Below, piece by piece: positions 63,649 to 64,000 of a DNA stretch of 64,000 nt. How positions within the stretch are numbered: position 1 is the stretch's first letter; every line of letters starts with the position of its first letter. Location: contig NC_015177.1 of the NCBI RefSeq assembly GCF_000190735.1, positions 2,170,001-2,234,000 on the forward strand, in the 5' to 3' direction. This DNA comes from Pseudopedobacter saltans DSM 12145 (GTDB lineage Bacteria; Bacteroidota; Bacteroidia; Sphingobacteriales; Sphingobacteriaceae). The notes under the pieces were generated by a model, which saw only the letters and a program-made list of their open reading frames with translations, ran no database searches and was not told where the DNA came from. Made by a program: the position numbers and the translations under genes.

Positions 63649-64000
63649 TCGCTCTATCTGATTCAGGATATCCTTTCTGCCAGAATTTTCATTAAGAACT
63701 TTCTTAAAGTCTGCTATGGAAGAATTTGCTGCAGAGATTACCGCATTTTTATTGTAAACTCCGTTTATTTTTTGGCTTTTATAAATTCCATATTCCTGAT
63801 AGGCCAATCCCCTGTTCTGATAAAATTTCATATCGGCAGGAGTTAAGGATATTCCCGTAGTAAAATCCTTAATTGCGCCTAATAACAATGGTTCTTTATC
63901 ACTTGAATTTAGATCCTTTATCTGTTGGCAGAGATTCATCTTAGCCTTTCCTCGGTAATAGTAAGCGATAGATTCATCCGGCTTAAAGGAAATAAGCTTA
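63616..64000 (-). CDS. TPR-type protein, C-terminal part
   Basis: 128 residues seen; the frame is open to the window edge and the protein is longer. TPR-like units: DESIAYYYRGKAKMNLCQQI, LLLGAIKDFTTGISLTPADMKFYQNRGLAYQEYG and SIADFKKVLNENSG. Protein-protein scaffold; partner unknown. Convergent with and overlapping the acetyltransferase gene. Confidence 0.75.
   Translation of the reverse strand, partial: KLISFKPDESIAYYYRGKAKMNLCQQIKDLNSSDKEPLLLGAIKDFTTGISLTPADMKFYQNRGLAYQEYGIYKSQKINGVYNKNAVISAANSSIADFKKVLNENSGRKDILNQIERSKQIIVDISR

Overview
The window looks like a chromosome segment of a Sphingobacteriaceae bacterium (Pedobacter or a close relative). The signs are SusC/SusD outer-membrane pairs, a type IX secretion sorting tail, the order tRNA-Leu / trigger factor / clpP / clpX / AMP nucleosidase, low GC, TAnnTTTG-type promoter boxes and the near absence of Shine-Dalgarno sequences. 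This assignment rests on gene content and was not tested by a database search.

Positions 1-26.0 kb, almost all on the minus strand, form a saccharolytic locus that I read as a peptidoglycan amino-sugar utilisation locus. It has two SusC/SusD pairs, two GHL10 (DUF187) glycoside hydrolases, two DUF4623-type surface proteins, a NagZ-type GH3 enzyme, a metallophosphatase/PQQ-propeller protein, a sodium:solute symporter, MurNAc-6-phosphate etherase (MurQ) and a membrane-type D-lactate dehydrogenase. MurQ releases D-lactate and GlcNAc-6-phosphate, so the dehydrogenase next to it would consume the by-product. A decayed IS1182-family element sits between the two halves, inserted inside the loop of the terminator of the D-lactate dehydrogenase operon. 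A 19-base motif is repeated exactly in front of one susC in each half.

Positions 26.3-31.5 kb hold housekeeping genes: amn, clpX-clpP, tig, tRNA-Leu(UAG) and an EVE-domain protein. A Crp/Fnr regulator and an AhpD-like protein follow on the plus strand at 31.9-33.0 kb.

Positions about 33.0-57.5 kb are an integrated genomic island. It carries a tyrosine recombinase at its right end, an excisionase-like HTH protein and a BT4734/VapE-type primase-helicase, but no recognisable conjugation genes. Its cargo is: a four-gene module of unknown function with a DUF5675 protein; an ImmA/IrrE-HTH plus PIN toxin-antitoxin-like pair; a five-gene operon with a Pycsar-type cyclase, its membrane effector and an E2-like/SEC-C protein; a type I restriction-modification operon with two extra genes; and an arsenic-resistance operon with two matching ArsR operators. 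The cyclase operon with its E2-like gene is the most interesting part of the window.

Positions 57.6-61.4 kb are a patchwork. A caspase-DUF3298 fusion gene is flanked by inverted repeats. Then come an IS1182-type transposase remnant, a DUF1275 membrane protein, nine 11-bp-phased tandem repeats and a TPR pseudogene. From 61.4 kb to the end there are ordinary chromosomal genes: Hsp20, DUF1569, DUF493, a maltose-type O-acetyltransferase and a truncated TPR protein.
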